A stretch of DNA of 64,000 nucleotides. Source: Omphalotus guepiniiformis. Lineage: Eukaryota; Basidiomycota; Agaricomycetes; Agaricales; Omphalotaceae. Location: assembly GCA_028554645.1 (NCBI GenBank), contig JAQOOI010000018.1, forward strand, positions 806,001-870,000. Reading direction: 5' to 3'. The position numbers and the translations under genes are program-made. Under the pieces are notes generated by a model. That model was not told where the DNA came from. It saw nothing but the letters and a program-made list of their open reading frames with translations, and made no database searches. Positions within the stretch are counted from its first letter, which is position 1; every line of letters starts with the position of its first letter. Of the stretch, positions 11,132-23,200 are shown piece after piece.

Positions 11132-13891
11132 ATGTCTCAACGACCAAAGTGCGTGGCTCTGGCGTTGACATCGAATCTCCAACATACTCTGGTCGACAAC
11201 GATCTTTTTACTATCGTCAATCAAGAACTCTCTGGATTTCCCAAAATACCGCCCCGATCCCAACATGACCCCACCCCTAGGAGCGAGTCTCTCTCTCGAA
11301 TAACGCATCCTCGCTGGCTGACTGATTCAATGCCGTATCTCGCTTTTGTGCCCACACAAAACCCTTTCCAAACAGAGTGGCTCGAGCCCCTGGACTATAC
11401 CGAAGAGACTATGCCTGTGATTGCGGACATTACACCCGGTGCAGGTGGCATGTTCGTTCTGGACAGTGAAGTCATACAGCTTTGGGAAGACCTTGAGCGA
11501 GTGCTCAGAAGGTTGTTACGGGCTTCGATGAAGCTAGCGAACGTCGGCATTCCCAGTGACTTCCGATTCTGGTCGTATCCAACCCAATACGGCTACACTC
11601 GTCCGCATTATTCAGAGCTCACAGCGCGCCGTCATGCAATAGCTTCTCGCAACGCGTTCCTTCCATTGGCTGGAGCGATCTCGTACTTTGTCCATTGCAT
11701 GAAAATGCAGGAAGAGGTTCGCGACGCTCAATTACGAAGAGACCTTCCCCGAGGTCTCAGTGATAACAGATCGGAAGAGCAGCATTGGAGGCAGGTTTTG
11801 GACCTTCTGCAAAAAGACACCGGTCTGTCGAGCATTTGGTTATCTTACTGGAGAAAATCGTTGCTGGAGACCACTCATGTGGGTGCCTTTGTTGATACAC
11901 AGAAGCTCAAACATCTGGTACCTGTTCTCATCAAGGCAAAGCTACCGTTAGCATTGTATTGGGGCGATGCTCGGGAGAATTGGTACCATGCGCCCTCTCT
12001 GGCTACTTGGGCACCAAGCGTTGCGGTGTTGAATAGACTTGTTCTGATTCGGTATGGGAGTGCCAGGCTGTTCGCCCCGGATGCCGAGATAGGTATGTTG
12101 GAAAAGGAGGTGCAAAGAGCACAGTCTGGCCAACACGGGGTCACTGTCATTGAAGGTCGGCTTTACGAGATCTTGATACAAGCTCTGGAACGTGAGCAGA
12201 GTACGCAGTGGGTAGATCGAGGTTCCGCTTTACATCCGCCGCCATCTCGCAAAATTCCTGTTCTCCCGAATTCTGGTCAGTGGCCGGATGAGGATATGAA
12301 TTCATTCTTTGAAAGACGGGAACAGGAGAAGGCCTCACGAATTACTCGTGAGTCAGCGGTGGATCGTCAACGCCGACTTCAAAGAGAGAGTGTTGCAGCA
12401 AAAGATCTTCCCCCGGGTAGAAAAGGTGCAACTGTGTTCTATTGGGAGCTGGTGGATGGGGTTCGGAGGCGAATGCCAGCGGGACGCAATCACTACGAGT
12501 CTTACTGGGAGGAGTACGGTCCGCACCAGAGAAGGTATAATTCAGTGCGTAACGAGTGGGATGTGTGCACCGAGTTTGATCTAGACGACTCGCCTCCATA
12601 CTGGTCTGACGATGAACAGACGGAAGAACCTGCTTCTGAAGTGCTGCCGGACGAACAAGATACCCTTGACCTTGAAGGAGGAGGCACATCGGCTGAGTAC
12701 CTCCGACATCTACATGGTAAAGCTGAACCCACCACCACCCATCCTCCACTAGAATTCTTAGATCCGTTTGAGGATATCGCTTACCATCGCCTGGGATGGC
12801 TGGACCATATTTCTGTTATCGCTAATCCTGAAAAGGACATTCATTGGGACAAAGTGCGCAATCTTTTAGGAAATGCACGGTCTGAGCAGGCGCCACAGCT
12901 CAAAAGATCCACCTGTGACAACCTGCGTCATTTCATTACTGCCCTCCTCGACGCGAACAGGCTTGCCGATGCACCGAAGAATCTCGATTTAGTTTATGAA
13001 GGCGCTGAAATACATGGTAATTGGGGTTTCTCTGTGATTCACAAGGATATTTCGGATGGCTTTTACTTGATCTCGCCTGATTCAGTGAATCATGTACGGT
13101 TTCAGCTTGCGTTCAAGAGTGCCGGTGCTATTCTTGAAATTGTGCGTCGTGGATGGGGCCCCGATCCAGCGAAAATTATACCGAATCTGATGCGGCATGG
13201 CATTGCGTTCAATACGTTCATTCGTGATACACCTAACGTTTACGTGGCACCAGACATTTCTCGACCTCGAACGTTGCTGGGGTACAGAGATCAGGAGTTC
13301 TTGCGACAAGGATCTGAGGATGTGGTGCATGAGCAGGTGCTGGAGGAGTATCGGGCATATGTGTACCAACGAGATCGGTTCTTGCAAACGGAAAGAGGTC
13401 GAGCGGCTATCTTGGCAGGAGGCATTGTGGCGCGTCTTGCGCTGCACATAGTCAACGAAGAAGCTGTGTTGAAGGGTCCAACTAAGAAGGTCTGGTCATT
13501 GGGAAGGTGCATTTGGGATGGGCGTCCAGACAGTGCAGGATATTGGGACGATTTGCTCACTGAAGAGGAGATTGACTTGATCTGTGGAGTGTATGACGTG
13601 AGTACTGGGGAACGGGATTATCGAGGATATATGCAAGTGGCTCAGAAGTCCTGGTGGCCTAGACCAACAGCATGGAAAGTGAGCGGGCTCAGTTGTGGGT
13701 ACTGGACTAGAGATGCAGAAGCCTGGTTTCAGCACCGTCTGGAGAGCATTAGCAGTGGGTCTGCAAAGGTCCTGAGCAATAGAGAGTGGAGACAAGCAAT
13801 CAAGTTCACGAAGGATGCATTCAGACTGGCAAAGAAGACCGACAATCTTGCAGGGGAGTTTCTTCACACGCGATTTGTAGCGCGCCGCTAG
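11132..13891 (+). CDS. 919-residue single-exon agaricomycete cargo protein, function unknown
   Basis: This is one uninterrupted frame of 919 codons, unusual here because most genes in the window have many introns. I recognise no enzyme motif. The N-terminal half is rich in tryptophan and leucine helices (WLSYWRKSLLETTHVGAF). The middle has an acidic hinge (FDLDDSPPYWSDDEQTEE) followed by DTLDLEGGG. The C terminus has a clear conserved-looking signature, SWWPRPTAWKVSGLSCGYW and AEAWFQHRLE. I know similar C-terminal signatures from lineage-specific agaricomycete proteins of unknown role. The gene has its own TATA-bearing promoter with 104-bp repeats. A second copy at 30870-33670 is destroyed. 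The gene is intact and probably expressed cargo. Confidence 0.7.
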   Translation: MSQRPKCVALALTSNLQHTLVDNDLFTIVNQELSGFPKIPPRSQHDPTPRSESLSRITHPRWLTDSMPYLAFVPTQNPFQTEWLEPLDYTEETMPVIADITPGAGGMFVLDSEVIQLWEDLERVLRRLLRASMKLANVGIPSDFRFWSYPTQYGYTRPHYSELTARRHAIASRNAFLPLAGAISYFVHCMKMQEEVRDAQLRRDLPRGLSDNRSEEQHWRQVLDLLQKDTGLSSIWLSYWRKSLLETTHVGAFVDTQKLKHLVPVLIKAKLPLALYWGDARENWYHAPSLATWAPSVAVLNRLVLIRYGSARLFAPDAEIGMLEKEVQRAQSGQHGVTVIEGRLYEILIQALEREQSTQWVDRGSALHPPPSRKIPVLPNSGQWPDEDMNSFFERREQEKASRITRESAVDRQRRLQRESVAAKDLPPGRKGATVFYWELVDGVRRRMPAGRNHYESYWEEYGPHQRRYNSVRNEWDVCTEFDLDDSPPYWSDDEQTEEPASEVLPDEQDTLDLEGGGTSAEYLRHLHGKAEPTTTHPPLEFLDPFEDIAYHRLGWLDHISVIANPEKDIHWDKVRNLLGNARSEQAPQLKRSTCDNLRHFITALLDANRLADAPKNLDLVYEGAEIHGNWGFSVIHKDISDGFYLISPDSVNHVRFQLAFKSAGAILEIVRRGWGPDPAKIIPNLMRHGIAFNTFIRDTPNVYVAPDISRPRTLLGYRDQEFLRQGSEDVVHEQVLEEYRAYVYQRDRFLQTERGRAAILAGGIVARLALHIVNEEAVLKGPTKKVWSLGRCIWDGRPDSAGYWDDLLTEEEIDLICGVYDVSTGERDYRGYMQVAQKSWWPRPTAWKVSGLSCGYWTRDAEAWFQHRLESISSGSAKVLSNREWRQAIKFTKDAFRLAKKTDNLAGEFLHTRFVARR

Positions 13892-14366
13892 GACGATTTT
13901 TGGAAGGTACTTAGAGATTGAATGTTATTAATTCAGATCTCAGAGGTAGGTCTGTACACGAATATAATGTGTCATGCTTATATCTGACCAACGTTTGAAC
14001 TTGCTATGGTTAACTACCAGTACATACAGTTGGTGAAAAACTCTATGTAAGAAAAGAAATCAATCATCTTATACTATTCTACACTTACGCGGGATGAAGA
14101 AACCCGGCCAGATCGGTGACGTGTGTGATTCCTTTCTCGCGTATCTCAGACTGCTCTGGCACAATACTCTTGGCTTGGGGAAGGATGAACGAAGCCTCAA
14201 AAGAAAGCCGACTGCTAGTCGTTGTCGTATGGTACGACCATAAACTCGGTGGACATATGATTCGTTGGGGCACAAAAAGAAGATTTTCATGGAGCAGCAT
14301 GTTAGGGTTTGGTAAGAATAAGAAACAGATCTATACACGATACAGCAAAAGATCTAGGTAGAGATA
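13892..14366. other. intergenic stretch
   Basis: This lies between the convergent 3' ends of the 919-aa gene and a RING gene. Open frames on both strands overlap each other and none looks real. Confidence 0.5.
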
Positions 14367-15126
14367 TCACAACTGGTTATGAATCTGATCAAGCTCCTCC
14401 CTCGTGAACACCGGTGGCCAAATCATTTTGGGACAATCGACCGGTTTCGTCTCCCTTATCTCGACTGCGAGTAACTCAACTGCATCTCGAATGGCATACG
14501 AGAATAAGGGATCGTCCATATACCAATGACCGCACTCCGGACATTCCATTGTAACCACAGACGTACTGTATCCCCACTTGGCCGTACTCTTCTTAGCAAG
14601 CGTTTTCATGCAAGAGTAACAGGCGGCATGGCCACACGGCTGTCTACAAAGGGGATCAGTCAAACTTCCGTATGCAGAGAAGAGAGCACACGTACACACA
14701 AGGTACCCAGAGTAGTTCTCGGCATATAGGGCAGGTGAGACGTTGGATACGTTCGTTGATATGGGAGCGTGACGCCTGCTGGGCTACTTCGTGTTCTTCT
14801 TGGAGGTCTTTGATGACCTTCGCGTTCTGCTCCTTCAACTCCTCCATCGCTTGCTCATGTAGGGCGTTTAGGGCGTTCAACCGCCTCTCCAACTTTTCGA
14901 GATCCTAATTAGAACGACGATGAGTAACATTCAAAGAATATCATACAGAAGAACATACACTGGGTGCCTTCCTGTTAAGAACAGGGCTTTTGTTCAAGTC
15001 GAAGAATAGATCGGGGACCGGAATATTCCTCTCTGTGACATATTTGCGGGTCACGCGTTGAGGCGATGGATGAGGGGTGGTGTAGCAAGGGGCAGCATGC
15101 TTGGAGGGCGCAATCACCTTTGGCAT
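14367..15126 (-). CDS. RING-finger cargo protein, type A, intact
   Basis: The start MPKVIAPSKHAAPCYTTPH is at 15126. A conserved box follows (PVPDLFFDLNKSPVLNRK), then a coiled coil (DLEKLERRLNALNALHEQAM), then a C3HC4 RING: CPICRELLWVPCVQPCGH, ACYSC and MECPEC. The tail is SYAIRDAVELLA and ends near WPPVFTREELDQIHNQL. Two introns split the protein at KAPS/DLEK and at PCV/QPCGH; the second keeps frame with donor GTACGT. It probably acts as an E3 ubiquitin ligase. Three relatives lie at 16002, 26540 and 27966. It is transcribed divergently from the type B gene at 16002 across an 875-bp shared promoter. Confidence 0.75.
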
Positions 15127-15401
15127 GGCTGAGACAGTAGGTCACTGAGTAAGATGAGGAGGTAGGTGTCGAAAGCGAGAAAAGCGTCAAGGACGAGGAG
15201 GCAGCTGTCGATAGTTTGGAAGAAAAGTGTCGTTCAAAGGCTCGCTTTTAAACAAAACTGGCAGCATAGTGGATACAAAATGCCTTTCTTTCATGTTGCT
15301 TTTCTTTCAGAGGCTCAGCGCGTCGCGTCAATCCTTTCAAAGAGACAGAGGGCCGGGATAGGAACCACGTGTTGGAAGCGTGCCCAAGTCCTGGGATTTT
15401 T

Positions 15402-15496
15402 ACCCCTCTATAATAGCACGTCGTGTTCACTTTCCTCAGGGCAGTTCTAGCCCAACGCGGCGTGGGAACTCTACTCCTCTATAATAGCACTTCGTG
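15402..15496 (+). promoter_or_regulatory. two copies of the recurrent CTCTATAATAGCAC-TCGTG motif
   Basis: Copies lie at 15402-15425 and 15473-15496, about 71 bp apart, in the divergent promoter between the two RING genes. The same motif occurs at 27750-27773 (minus), 35133-35157 and 35203-35228, again in divergent promoters of the element. Confidence 0.6.
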
Positions 15497-15557
15497 GCGT
15501 TCTAATCCAATTCTATGATCAATCAAGAACCTGTCAAGCACAAAGAGATGCTTACAT

Positions 15558-15782
15558 GTGACTGTCATGGCATTGAACGGGCAACTTCTTTCTAGATAGA
15601 TCTGTATATGATAAGCCCTTCCTTCCAGATTTGTGACTGTCATGGCATTGAACGGGCAACTTCTTTCTAGATAGATCTGTATATGATAAGCCCTTCCTTC
15701 CAGATTTGTGACTGTCATGGCATTGAACGGGCAACTTCTTTCTAGATAGATCTGTATATGATAAGCCCTTCCTTCCAGATTT
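15558..15782 (+). repeat. three perfect 75-bp tandem repeats
   Basis: Units start at 15558, 15633 and 15708, each opening GTGACTGTCATGGCATTGAA. Because 75 is a multiple of three, they leave open frames on the minus strand that look like a repeated peptide. They sit in a promoter and I do not take them as coding. Confidence 0.9.
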
Positions 15783-15874
15783 GTGGGCATTCAACAGTCT
15801 GCTCATGTTGTGAATTAATCTCACTTTCAGGTTCAGGATGCGGCGTCTGCGCAGCGATATTCACGCGTCGAGTT

Positions 15875-15900
15875 GCTGAAAGAAACTTCTTTCAGCTACA
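15875..15900 (+). promoter_or_regulatory. perfect-type hairpin AGCTGAAAG / CTTTCAGCT upstream of RING B
   Basis: A short palindrome (GCTGAAAGAA followed by TTCTTTCAGC) lies about 100 bp before the type B start. An equivalent palindrome lies at about 27277-27299 in the inverted duplicate, so it is a conserved part of this promoter. Confidence 0.5.
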
Positions 15901-16001
15901 ATGGTCGAGTCCGTACTTGATTTAAGCGTTACCTTGCTTCCGAGTCCTTACACACATTTCCGTCTAGCTACTCAACGCGTCCTCACTCCTATTTCCGTAA
16001 A

Positions 16002-16751
16002 ATGCCCAAGACACCCACCAAGCGTTCTTCTCACCGTTCTGTTCTTGCAACCCCGCCGTCATCTTCTCGACGCGAAACGCGACGATCTGCCGCCGACAAC
16101 CACATCGCCGTTCCCGACCTCTTCTTCGACCTGAACAAGAATCCGCTATTACAAAGAAAGGTCCCATCTGTAAGGTTTCTTTGTCCATCGTCTCATAGGT
16201 AACATTCACATTTCACTGATAGGAGCTCGAAAAAGCCGAGCGCCGCTATCAAGCTAGCCTGCAAACTATCAAGCAGGAGTGCGGGGAGATTGTGAAGGAC
16301 ATCGGAGACACATGCTTCAAGTGCTTTGACGAACTCGAAGATGTATTCGATGAGATTGAAGAGAAGCGCGTGGAACGCTTCTACGAACGAAGCAGGGGCT
16401 TGAGATGTCGGGTTTGCTACGAACTTCTCTGGATGCCACTCGTGTATGTGCTGGTTTCACATTGTTTTTTTGCGATTCACGATTTGGCTCATATTACCCC
16501 TTTTTAGACAGACCTGTGGGCACACTATGTGTTATGGTTGCCTGAAGACGCTGGCCAAGATTCACATGAACAAGTGGGGGGTCGAGACTCCAGAACACAT
16601 GTCATGTCCGGAGTGCAAGGTTGCGCACACCGGGAAACCTGTGCTGTCGTACATCGTTCGCGATGCTGTGGAACAGCTAGCCTCGGAGATGTGTGAGACC
16701 ATGCCGGATGATCTTCCTGCTATGGTCTGGCCGCCAGTCTTTACACCGTAG
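16002..16751 (+). CDS. RING-finger cargo protein, type B, intact
   Basis: The start MPKTPTKRSSHRSVL is at 16002. It carries the shared box IAVPDLFFDLNKNPLLQRK, a helical coiled segment (DELEDVFDEIEEKRVERF), and a C3HC4 RING made of CRVCYELLWMPLVQTCGH, CYGC and SCPEC. The tail SYIVRDAVEQLA ends at WPPVFTP. Introns fall at VPS/ELEK and at PLV/QTCGH, the same places as in type A, so A and B are old duplicates. The probable role is E3 ubiquitin ligase. The partner copy at 26540-27290 is broken. Confidence 0.75.
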
Positions 16752-17261
16752 ACGGGGATCTCGGAAGAAAAGTTAATCATCCAGGCTCACTGGAAGTTTT
16801 CCTCTATTATATTTTTCTTGTGCTCCTTACATTTATTCTGCTTCGCTCAATCATAATTCTATGTGCACCTGACACGAGAGACTGGAACGACTCGACACGC
16901 GTCGACGCGTCCCAACCGCGAGTGCACGTGACATCATCTCAACCAACATGTGACTGTGAACCTGGACTAACATCAGTGTGTTGACCACTGCCAGCCAATA
17001 CTTACCGGACTTTGAGCTTCGCTGCTTGCACCATCACACATCGAACACGGTCAACATCCTCCATGCTCCTTGTTTTGAATCGTGGAGGCATCCTTTCTGT
17101 ACCATGAATGATTGGGCAATGATCGATCATAAATGCCCCGTGTTGAGGCGTCTATATCCCATCCTAACACTCAGATAAGATAAGATACACCCTTTCTTTG
17201 TTCTTTCTTTGTCCTACTTCAAATTTTTCCTCCCCAGGCTTTGCACATTCTTTGGTCGGAC
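16752..17261. other. intergenic stretch
   Basis: It holds no gene I can support. A palindromic ACGCGTCGACGCGT lies near 16898. The 3' part is the probable promoter of the coiled-coil gene, with a CT-rich stretch just before its ATG. Confidence 0.5.
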
Positions 17262-20200
17262 ATGGAGCACAGTGTAGCGAGCGGTTCTGGTTCCAGAAAG
17301 CGCGCGGTCCCGCATAGTGGCGCTACAGATGAGGTGAGCTCTTATTCTTTTGTTAACCATCAATGGCGACGCTCAAGTAGCATGAGAAGGAAGATACGTC
17401 CCGAGTCCAAGACAAGGTTGTAACCAACGCGCCGGCAGCCCAGGATGAGGGTCAACTCAGAGGTGAAAAGACGCGGGTGCTTCGAATCCACGACATGGAA
17501 CAGAAACGGGACCTGCAGAGGCTGGAAGACGAGCTTCAAAAAAAGGATGCCGAATTAGAGACGTACAAGAATGCCGAGATCAACAACAATGAGCTCGCGA
17601 GACAACTCATTACGGTGGAAGCAGAATTGAGCGCAAAGGATGCAGAAATTCGCGATCTCCGTGCCAAATACGCCAAGGTAAGCCTCTGCTTTGTTTCGTG
17701 TATTCGCGACTCAAACTGCGTGTTTAGGATCATGATGAGCATGAGGATCAAAATTCTGAAGTTCAAAAGACCGTCGATGTGAGTTTCCTTCTGTCTTTGT
17801 ATCTTTGTATCTTCTCACAAAGTTTTCCTAGGCTTTAAACGCTCAACTAAGAAACGTAGGCGATCCGGACAGGTTGTCCAATCGATGTGCCAATCTTGAA
17901 GAAGACAATCTGGTGCGTGCATTCTTTATTCTCAAAGGCGATCATTGCACTTGACGAAATGACTTATGTCAGAACCTCAAAACCACGGTCGAAGACCTAA
18001 ATCGACAGCTTCAAGAATGCAAGACATCCTATGATACGCAATTCAAGGTTCGGTTTACCCTCGGCTTGTGGTCTTCTATCGCCATCTTATGAAGTGTTTC
18101 CGACCATTAGAGACAACAGCACGAGATTTCACGCCTCAATCAAGCACTCGCAGCCCATCCAGTGGATAGTCGTGAAAAGTCCGACCCTCGCGAAGACATC
18201 CGTCGCATTGCCAAAGATCTGAAGGAGGAAAAGGCGCTTCGGGCGAGCGATAAATTGCGGTGGGATACCGAGAAAAAGCAGTTGGAAGTCGATAAGAGAA
18301 GAATCATGGTGTGGAAGAGACCTAACTCGGTGTCTTCGCCAAATGCTAATTGATATCAGAAACAAAAACTTGACGCTGAGGACAGTCGCAACGCTCTGAA
18401 CGACCAAGTGGCGAAATTGCAGACAAAAGCTCAAGAAGCTTCTGATGAGACGAGAAAGCTCCGGGTATGAAGTTCACCTATCAGTTGAGACTCTAGCTGA
18501 TGTTGCGCGATCCAGCAAATTGCCAACAAAAACGAGAGAGCATACAAAGTGACAGAGTCATCGAAAGCTGCAACAGCAGAATCTGAAAAGCCTCAGGTTC
18601 GTGTTATACTTTAAATCGTGTATACCAAGCACTTACCCTAATGTAGAATGAGAGTAAGACAGCACAGCATTCACGGGTGAATATGGGGGCAACATGCATG
18701 ACAAACCGTCTAAATTTTGACTTCTTCAGGAGTGCATCGAACACCTAGCCAAGATTAGCACACTTGAGCAGAACATTAGAGAACTAACCGTGAGTGGATT
18801 CCAGCCCTTTAGCTTGAAAGGCTTAACTCAGGTGATACTTTCAGGCGGAAGCTGTGAGTGCTGATCACGATGGACTGAACTCCCTGTTGGAATCTGGTCA
18901 AAATAGGATGCAATAAAGGAAAACCGCGAGAATTTTGCCAAAGACACGGAGAAACTTAAAAAGAATAATGCTGAACTTACCGTAAGACTTTCAGCGTGTC
19001 AGTTGAGGAATGAACCCTCACTCAGTTAACACAGGCAAACTTCGACGCAACCATTGCTCAGCGGGATACAACTGAAGCAGAGCTTCAACGGCAACTGCTG
19101 AGTGCCGAGGTGGGTACTGACCGAATCAGCAGCGAACATGGCTAACCTATGCTACGACATGACACCCTGAACACAACACCAGGCTCGTTCCAGTGAACTT
19201 TCGGGTCAACATGCTGCGCTGTTAAAAGATGTTGACCAGCTAAAGCGTGATGTGCAGGTGGGCAGTAATCTGTCATACAGGCGAACGGGACTAATAGCGG
19301 ACCCCATGGCAGGAAAGGGAGGACGCAAACCGTAAGGTGCGTAGACAGAAGGAAGGCCTTACAATGCGACGTTCAGCTTGTTGATTGCGGCTCAATAGAC
19401 ACAGGCAGATTCCAAGAAGCTTTCGGAAGAACGCGATGGGCTGAAAGAAGAGGTTAAAAAATTGACGCTAGATGTCCAGGTGGGCATTGACCATATCTGC
19501 CACACATGGTGAATCGGACTAATACATGACCAGGCTGCGAAACATGAAAGCTGTGGGATTCAAAGGGAGAAGGAGGGCCTCACGGTGCGAAGTTCAACTT
19601 GTTGATTGAGGATAACGGCTCAATATACACAGGAAAAATCTAAGGAGCTTTCGGATGAACGCGATGGGCTGAAAAAAGAGGTTGAAAAATTGACGCTAGA
19701 TGTCCAGGTGGGCATTGATCATATCTGCCACACATGGTGAATCGGGCTCATATTTGGACCCCACGGCAGAAAGCGAAGGATGCAACCTGTGAGGTTCACC
19801 AGTCAGAAATCAAGAAACTTGAACAGCAGAAGGAGGGTCTTGCTGTACGAATTGCAACTTGTTGATTGAGGATGACGGCTCAAAATAGACACAGGCAAAT
19901 TTCAAGGAAGTTTCGGATCAACGTGATGCGCTGTTAAGAGATGTTGAACAGCTAAAGTGTGATGTCCAGGTGGGCAGTAATCTGTCATACAGGCGAACGG
20001 GACTAATAGCGGACCCCATGGCAGAAAGGGGAGGATGCAAACCTTAAGGTGCGTAGACAGAAGGAAGGCCTTACAATGTGACGTTCAGCTTGTTGATTGC
20101 GGCTCAATAGAAACAGGCACATTCCAAGAAAGTTTTGGATGAACGTGATGCGCTGGAAGTAGAGAATCGTCGGTTAACGCGAGATCTCAAGGTAGGCACT

Positions 20201-23200
20201 GACCAAATCTGCCATCCGTGGTGAATCGGACTAATACATGACCCTGATGGCAGACTGCGAAAGATGAAAGCTCTGGGTTTCAAAGGGAGAAGGAGGGCCT
20301 CACGGTGCGAAGTTCAACTTGTTGATTGAGGATAACGGCTCAATATACACAGGAAAAATCTAAGGAGCTTTCGGATGAACGCGATGGGCTGAAAAAAGAG
20401 GTTGAAAAATTGACGCTAGATGTCCAGGTGGGCATTGATCATATCTGCCACACATGGTGAATCGGGCTCATATTTGGACCCCACGGCAGAAAGCGAAGGA
20501 TGCAACCTGTGAGGTTCACCAGTCAGAAATCAAGAAACTTGAACAGCAGAAGGAGGGTCTTGCTGTACGAATTGCAACTTGTTGATTGAGGATGACGGCT
20601 CAAAATAGACACAGGCAAATTTCAAGGAAGTTTCGGATCAACGTGATGCGCTGTTAAGAGATGTTGAACAGCTAAAGTGTGATGTCCAGGTGGGCAGTAA
20701 TCTGTCATACAGGCGAACGGGACTAATAGCGGACCCCATGGCAGAAAGGGGAGGATGCAAACCTTAAGGTGCGTAGACAGAAGGAAGGCCTTACAATGTG
20801 ACGTTCAGCTTGTTGATTGCGGCTCAATAGAAACAGGCACATTCCAAGAAAGTTTTGGATGAACGTGATGCGCTGGAAGTAGAGAATCGTCGGTTAACGC
20901 GAGATCTCAAGGTAGGCACTGACCAAATCTGCCATCCGTGGTGAATCGGACTAATACATGACCCTGATGGCAGACTGCGAAAGATGAAAGCTCTGGGTTT
21001 CAAAGGGAGAAGGAGGGCCTCACGGTGCGAAGTTCAACTTGTTGATTGAGGATAACGGCTCAATATACACAGGAAAAATATAAGGAGCTTTCGGATGAAC
21101 GCGATGGGCTGAAAAAAGAGGTTGAAAAATTGACGCTAGATGTCCAGGTGGGCATTGATCATATCTGCCACACATGGTGAATCGGGCTCATATTTGGACC
21201 CCACGGCAGAAAGCGAAGGATGCAACCTGTGAGGTTCACCAGTCAGAAATCAAGAAACTTGAACAGCAGAAGGAGGGTCTTGCTGTACGAATTGCGACTT
21301 GTTGATTGAGGATGACGGCTCAATATAGACACAGGCAAATTTCAAGGAAGTTTCGGATCAACGTGATGCCCTGTCAAGAGATGTTGAACAGCTGAAGCGA
21401 GATATCGAGGCGAGTATTGGAAAGTCTGTTTCCCATTGCTTAGAATGTCTTAATATTTCATTTAGTGCAAGGTCCAGGATCTGGCTAAAGATAATGAGAA
21501 ACTGCGCAATGAGAAAACATCCCTTGAGCGACAAGTTCAACAAGGACGGCAAGTGGTGAGTATCATCCACCCACCATACGCCCGCTTACTGCGACACGCG
21601 GACTAACCACTTGTCGCACTCAGGACGACAGGCAGACAAATGACGACTATGTCTCTAAGGTGAGCTTCAGGTGCTTCAAACGATGGTACTCGCCAAAAAG
21701 CTGACCTTTGTATAAGTCTCGATATGACCAACTGTCGACAGAATATGAGGCCTTATTAGTTGAGTAATCGGGATAGCTTGACGCCTTTCATATGGTTAAC
21801 ATCTGATGACAGACCGAACGGTCAACGCTGAGGGCTACGCTTCAGCAGGCAAAGCTGGACTTAGAAAAATTGCAAGGGAATGTTACGGTGTGCAATCAAT
21901 TCAAAGACTTCTGCTGCTTGTTACTCAAAAAGTGTTTAGATTGTGAACCGTACTGCAGAATTAGAAAAGGAGAACGCCAGTCTGCAGGCTACAATTGCAG
22001 AATTAAGGGTAAGATGGTCTAGGTATGATGTGTATCATTCTTAATGAGTTATTCAGGCTACTTCCAACCCCCAGCAACACTCGGTGTCATCAAATGTCGG
22101 CCAAGCTGCTATAGATAGGGTGGCAGGAATGGGTCTCACACTGTCGAAGGCTCCAGTAGACGCGGAATTACGGTATGCGAACCACAAAATGCGGACTTAT
22201 CAATTGGGGGACCCAATAGTATGTGTACATGTACCATGCGCCAAGTTTGAGTTTGGGCTCATCTATCCTTCAATATAGCCCACCTCTTCATCTGGCTCGT
22301 CGGGTGGTCCATCTAGTTCAAACACGCACGATAGGCACACGCACGATAGGCAGTCCTCATTAAAGAAGAAAGGCAAATCATCGCCTTATGTAAGAAGCTC
22401 ACATTGGCCGTCAATACGCCGTTGATCTCATTCAGTTGGTTAGCAAAAATCTTCTAGACACAGAACGGTACCGGTGGAGTCCTCAAGCGAGGAATCCGAA
22501 GACGATGGGTATCAGAGCGACGAAGACGAAGACGACTGCGGTTCAGACTCTGATGGGTCATCTGGCTCCGACGAGGAGCACGATGTCAGTCGCGCAGCGA
22601 AGAATTGGATTCCTTCGTTCAAAAAGATTGACAGGAAGACTCATTCGGATAACGACGTCAGAACTCAAATCAACGTAGGTCCAAGCAATGTTTCGTCAGT
22701 GATCAACAGTTAACAACAATACATAGAGACTTGGCCGTGATCTACTTTGTGATGCTCTCCACATCCGAAAAAATTACGAAGGCTTCATTCGCGACGCTGT
22801 ATCCCAAGAGCGTCTCGAACAATTTGCCCAATCCCCCGCAGAGTACGGACCTAAAATACGCAATACCAAGCTCGACAAGAGCGGAGCTACTACCAAGGAT
22901 ATGCTTCAGTCCCCTTGGAACCAAACCTTGATCTCCAGGTTAGCCAATGAGGCTACCAAGATAGTTTCACGATGCAGAGATAAACGATTTGGGAGCAAGA
23001 CGATAAATTGGAAAAAGCTGTTCAGGACTCGTTTGTATAAGATTTTCAAAGCTGAAGTTGAATCTCGCCCTCTCACTCCAGACGAGACCTTTGAAGCGCG
23101 GCTTCAACGCCTTGTTGACACTTGTAAACGCAGAAATCTGGCAAATAAGAAAGTCAATCTCCGCCACGTGGTAAGTTTTAGAACCTAACGCCTCCTCCTT

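Noticed and set aside
15479..15824. Repetitive 90-103 codon frames on the minus strand
   Set aside because: They exist only because 75-bp promoter repeats are a multiple of three and lack a stop.
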